Shown piece after piece: positions 15,110 through 18,212 of a stretch of DNA of 18,212 bases (positions are counted from its first letter, which is position 1; every line of letters begins with the position of its first letter). The DNA lies in NCBI GenBank assembly GCA_023429565.1, contig JAEZDJ010000105.1, positions 1-18,212 of the forward strand. Direction: 5' to 3'. The notes beneath the pieces were generated by a model, which saw only the letters and a list, made by a program, of their open reading frames with translations, ran no database searches and was not told where the DNA came from. Both the position numbers and the translations under genes were made by a program. Source of the DNA: Actinomycetes bacterium. GTDB lineage: Bacteria > Actinomycetota > Coriobacteriia > Coriobacteriales > Eggerthellaceae.

Positions 15110-16420
15110 CTAGCAGCCGAAAATGAGTTCCCGTTCCTCGCCGACAAGAGTCGCGCGAGCCTGATCGCGGAGATTGTTCACGCCGATGAAGAATTGCCTC
15201 ATCATGACCACCATGAGGTAACGACCCTTTGGGGTGAGCGTCAGCTCCTCGAGCGTGTCGCGCTCAAAGGCACCGGCCATCCTCATGAACGTCATCTCCA
15301 CCGGCAGGCCAGCCTCCACCGTGCAGCCGAAGTCCCGCTGAAAAGCCTGCTTGTCCAACCGCAGGCCGAACAACTGCATCATGAAGCGATACCTCATCCG
15401 ATCGTGCTTTGAGAAGGAGGTCTTGCCCATCAACGACATGCGTCCCGACTCGATGGCCGTGTTGTAGTCGTTGACCGAGAACGTGTTCACGTACAGGCTT
15501 CCTCCCAAGTACGTGATGCCGCCGCTGCCAATGGCTGGATACTCCTCGTAGTCAACGACATACTCATCGATCATGGCGTCCTCAGCCGCGGCGTCGCTCC
15601 CGCATCGATTGAACGTCCATGCGCTTCCAAATTGGAACAAGGGAGTGTCGCCACCCGCCAAAAGGTCGCTGATTATTTTGTAAAACCGCTGTTCTCGAGC
15701 GTAATCGACCTTACCCACCGTGCGGGCGAGAGACCGCGCGACCGAGGGAGAGGCCATCAGCGGATAGAAGGTGGTCTGGCTGGTGTTGCTTTCCACCACC
15801 CGTTCGACGTCAGATATGAGGATATCCTCCGTCTGTGCGGGGAAATTAAATATCATGTCAACGTTCAGCGAGGTGAAATAAGGACTCGCTTCCTTGATGC
15901 GCTCAAGCATCTCCTCGCCGCTGCCATATTTGTCCAACCGATCCATCTGCTTGAGCAACCCGTCGTCGAAGCTTTGAACGCCAACGCTCAGACGCTGGAC
16001 GCGCCCCTGCAGCTTGTCGAGATAGCTCGGAATCAGATGGTTGGGATTCGTCTCGCTTGAGACCTCGTCGAGGGAAAACGTGTCCCGGGCCAGATCGATC
16101 GTCTCGCACAGTTCGTCGATCATGATGGTGGGCGTGCCTCCGCCCACGTAAAGGCTCTCGAAATCATAGCCGAGGTCCTTGAGCATGAGCATTTCTTTGC
16201 GAAGGTTCTCGAAATAAGGTTTGGCGCGGCCTTCCGCAAAGGGAAACCGATTGAAAGAACAATACGGGCACAGGCGCTCGCAAAACGGCACATGCATGTA
16301 CAGCATATACTTCTGGCCCGGCACCGGCGCAGGGACATGCGTCTCAGCCGTCGACCCAAGCTTGAGATAGTTTTTGGTGCATTGGCGCACAACGGAGGTG
16401 AGCATGCGTTCTGATAACAT
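15110..16420 (-). CDS. HemW/ChuW-type radical SAM protein (coproporphyrinogen III oxidase-like family)
   Basis: I read 436 residues from the ATG at 16420, preceded by AGAGGAACCGAGG; in-frame ATG and TTG codons 8 and 16 codons upstream lack a ribosome site. The radical SAM cluster motif is CERLCPYC with cysteines at 47, 51 and 54, just after HVPF as in the HemN/HemW group, and GGGTPT at 93-98 is the SAM-binding glycine motif. The segment YPAIGSGGITYLGGSLYVNTF near the middle of the C-terminal half matches the HemW-like 'vGxGa.sy' pattern. Members include heme chaperones (HemW) and anaerobic heme-degrading ChuW/HutW methyltransferases; the sequence alone does not decide between these. True oxygen-independent coproporphyrinogen oxidase is less likely. 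It follows purD after 53 bases on the same strand. Confidence 0.85.
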   Translation of the reverse strand: MLSERMLTSVVRQCTKNYLKLGSTAETHVPAPVPGQKYMLYMHVPFCERLCPYCSFNRFPFAEGRAKPYFENLRKEMLMLKDLGYDFESLYVGGGTPTIMIDELCETIDLARDTFSLDEVSSETNPNHLIPSYLDKLQGRVQRLSVGVQSFDDGLLKQMDRLDKYGSGEEMLERIKEASPYFTSLNVDMIFNFPAQTEDILISDVERVVESNTSQTTFYPLMASPSVARSLARTVGKVDYAREQRFYKIISDLLAGGDTPLFQFGSAWTFNRCGSDAAAEDAMIDEYVVDYEEYPAIGSGGITYLGGSLYVNTFSVNDYNTAIESGRMSLMGKTSFSKHDRMRYRFMMQLFGLRLDKQAFQRDFGCTVEAGLPVEMTFMRMAGAFERDTLEELTLTPKGRYLMVVMMRQFFIGVNNLRDQARATLVGEERELIFGC

Positions 16421-16473
16421 AGGCCTCGGTTCCTCTAATATCATATCCGGCGGCTCGTCTGCCGCCAACTCGT

Positions 16474-17766
16474 CTAATCCCAGGCGCCTCGGCCGGCAGC
16501 TGCCCTTTTGCCGATGTCGGTACGAAACTGCTTGCCCTCGAAGTTGATGAGGTCACAGGCTTCGTACGCCTTCTCGCGGGCTTCGTCGAACGAGTCGCCG
16601 AGCGCGACGACATTGAGAACCCGACCGCCCGCCGTGACAAGCTCTCCGTCTGAATTCCTCGCGGTGCCGGCATGAAACACCGTCACGCCGTCGATGTCCT
16701 CCGCCTCTTCGATGCCAAGGATGACCTTGCCCTTTTCATAGGGTCCGGGATATCCCTCGCTCGCCAAGACCACGCATACCGCCCATTGCTCAGACCAGCG
16801 CAAGTCGATGTCCTGCCAACGGCCCTGGGCCACAGCCAGCATGACGTCCACCAGGTCGGTTTTCAAACGCGGCAACACAACCTGCGTCTCAGGATCCCCG
16901 AACCGCGCATTGAACTCAAGGACTTTAGGACCCTCAGGGGTCAGCATGAATCCTCCGTACAGCACGCCGCGGTAATCGGCATCGAAGGGAGCACGGGCCG
17001 TGGCGGCCGCAGACTCTTCCATGATGCGACGCATGGCGGCCAGCTCTTCCGAAGACACGATCGGCACGGGTGAATATACACCCATCCCTCCCGTGTTGGG
17101 CCCGCGATCTCCGTCGAAGGCCCGCTTATGGTCTTGAGCCGTCGTCATGCAGAAGGCCTTGCCTCCCGTGACGAACGCAAGCAGGGAACACTCGGGTCCC
17201 GTGAGATATTCCTCGATGAGAACCGTCGAGCCAGCATCCCCGAACGCCCCGTCGAAGCAGCTGCGCACGGCATCCTTCGCCACCTCTACGTCATCGGCGA
17301 CAATGACTCCCTTGCCCGCCGCCAAACCGTCCGCCTTCACAACGATGGGCGCGCCGATTTCATCCACATAGGCCAAAGCCGGCTCCAGCGTGGTGAAGCT
17401 GTCGTACCGGGCGGTCGGAATGCCGTTGGCGTCCATGAACCGTTTGCTGTAGGTCTTGCTTCCCTCGAGCTGCGCACCCTGTGCATCAGGGCCGAACGTC
17501 GCGATTCCAGCTGCGCGGAGCTCGTCGGCAACACCGGAGACCAAGGGGGCTTCGGGGCCGATGACAACCAGGTCAACATCGTGCTCGCGGGCGAAGCGAA
17601 GCACGGCCGACCCGTCCTCGACATCCAGTCCGGCGATGTTTTCAGCGAGGGTTGCGGTGCCGCCGTTGCCCGGAGCCACGAAAAGGGCGTCGCACTGGGG
17701 CGACTGTGCCAACGACCACACGATGGCATGCTCGCGACCGCCGCTTCCCAAGACCAAGATGTTCAC
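16474..17766 (-). CDS. purD: Phosphoribosylamine-glycine ligase (GAR synthetase)
   Basis: This 430-residue protein catalyses the second step of de novo purine synthesis: ATP, 5-phosphoribosylamine and glycine to GAR, in the cytoplasm. It shows the whole family set: N-terminal VLGSGGREH (5-13), ATP-grasp KADGLAAGKGV (144-154), the PurD signature GPNTGGMG (222-229) and LEFNARFGDPETQ (about 284-296). The length is normal for monofunctional bacterial PurD, with no fused PurM or PurN. The start is GTG at 17766 with AAAGGA upstream. It lies 59 bases after purA, so the two purine genes are probably co-transcribed, with a hairpin between them. Confidence 0.98.
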   Translation of the reverse strand: MNILVLGSGGREHAIVWSLAQSPQCDALFVAPGNGGTATLAENIAGLDVEDGSAVLRFAREHDVDLVVIGPEAPLVSGVADELRAAGIATFGPDAQGAQLEGSKTYSKRFMDANGIPTARYDSFTTLEPALAYVDEIGAPIVVKADGLAAGKGVIVADDVEVAKDAVRSCFDGAFGDAGSTVLIEEYLTGPECSLLAFVTGGKAFCMTTAQDHKRAFDGDRGPNTGGMGVYSPVPIVSSEELAAMRRIMEESAAATARAPFDADYRGVLYGGFMLTPEGPKVLEFNARFGDPETQVVLPRLKTDLVDVMLAVAQGRWQDIDLRWSEQWAVCVVLASEGYPGPYEKGKVILGIEEAEDIDGVTVFHAGTARNSDGELVTAGGRVLNVVALGDSFDEAREKAYEACDLINFEGKQFRTDIGKRAAAGRGAWD

Positions 17767-17784
17767 AATGCGTCCTTTCGTCCA

Positions 17785-17810
17785 CGGCGCGTCTCATACG
17801 AAACGCGCCG
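17785..17810 (-). other. Hairpin in the purA-purD gap
   Basis: CGGCGCGT (17785-17792) pairs with ACGCGCCG (17803-17810) in an 8-bp perfect GC-rich stem with a 10-nt loop. There is no T-tract downstream on the minus strand, and the purD ribosome site follows 12 bases later, so it is not a clean terminator. It may attenuate, stabilise or delimit the purA message. Confidence 0.45.
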
Positions 17811-17825
17811 CCTTTCGTGCAGGGG

Positions 17826-18212
17826 TTACTTGCTCCAACCGCGGAAGATGGTCTGATCGCGGTCGGGGCCAACGGCTATAATGCTGATCGGGACGCCCGC
17901 AGCGTGCTCGAGATACTCGACATAGCGCTGCGCATTCTCCGGCAATTCCTCGAAATGGCGGCACTCCGTGATGTCGATGCCCTTCCACCCAGGAAGCTCC
18001 TCATAAACGGGCTTTGCATGGAACATGATGCTCTGCTGCATGGGGAAGTAGTCATACACCTTGCCCTCGCACTCATACGCCGTGCACACCTTGATGGTGT
18101 CAAACGCAGACAGCACGTCGAGCTTCGTCAACGCGACATCAGTGAGCCCGTTGACCTCGGCGGCATAGCGTGCGATGACCGCATCAAACCAGCCGCAGCG
18201 GCGCTTGCGCCC
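17826..18212 (-). CDS. purA: Adenylosuccinate synthetase, C-terminal 128 residues (cut by window edge)
   Basis: The frame is open from the window edge (18212) to a stop at 17826. It begins GRKRRCGWFDAV, the conserved IMP/GTP-binding-side segment of PurA, continues NGLTDVALTKLDVL, and ends VGPDRDQTIFRGW, matching the family C-terminus (GPxRxQTI). PurA makes adenylosuccinate from IMP, aspartate and GTP, the first committed step to AMP. The remaining two thirds lie beyond the window. An apparent start at 18131 is an internal TTG, not the gene start. Confidence 0.97.
   Translation of the reverse strand, partial: GRKRRCGWFDAVIARYAAEVNGLTDVALTKLDVLSAFDTIKVCTAYECEGKVYDYFPMQQSIMFHAKPVYEELPGWKGIDITECRHFEELPENAQRYVEYLEHAAGVPISIIAVGPDRDQTIFRGWSK

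Overview
The window is a GC-rich stretch of a bacterial chromosome. Almost everything is read from the minus strand. The core is a single, very compact type IV pilus (T4P) operon of twelve genes, about 13.1 kb from roughly 14891 down to 1759. No secretin (PilQ), PilP or PilF pilotin gene is present, and the assembly genes are those of a retractable T4P. This fits a monoderm (single-membrane) host. GC content, gene content and protein style suggest an actinobacterial Coriobacteriia/Eggerthellaceae-like anaerobe; that placement is inference, not proven by the sequence.

Layout from left to right. Positions 2-94 hold a possible 3' end of a + strand gene that starts outside the window. Positions 149-334 hold a complete tRNA-Phe(GAA) unit on the minus strand: near-consensus promoter, leader hairpin, tRNA with encoded CCA, and terminator. 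Positions 335-637 show no convincing gene. At 647-1624 on the + strand is an unrecognised repeat protein built from FHENG/FYEDG modules, resembling the YwqK/MORN-variant style. It converges on the pilus operon across a strong hairpin at 1651-1681.

The pilus operon, in transcription order (descending coordinates), is: a giant prepilin with a GLUG-repeat C-terminus (about 1266 aa); a PilX/GspK-like pseudopilin lacking Glu5; two small minor prepilins; PilB extension ATPase; PilT retraction ATPase; PilC platform protein; PilA major pilin; PilD prepilin peptidase; PilM; a PilN-like protein; and a PilO-like protein. Junctions are overlapping or a few bases apart nearly throughout. The exceptions are small gaps before pilB, pilT and pilM, a 108-base AT-rich gap before pilA that may hold an internal promoter, and a hairpin between pilA and pilD that probably limits peptidase expression relative to the major pilin.

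Upstream of the pilus operon on the same strand are a HemW/ChuW-type radical SAM protein (15110-16420), purD (16474-17766) and the 3' end of purA (17826 to the window edge). These are housekeeping or metabolic genes that border the pilus locus.

How the parts should work together (family knowledge plus inference): PilD cleaves and methylates PilA and the minor prepilins. PilM/N/O form the inner-membrane alignment complex. PilC with PilB polymerises pilin, and PilT with PilC depolymerises it. The four minor prepilins encoded first probably form the pilus-tip initiation complex, with the giant GLUG prepilin displayed at the tip as a candidate adhesin. That giant protein is the most interesting element in the window.
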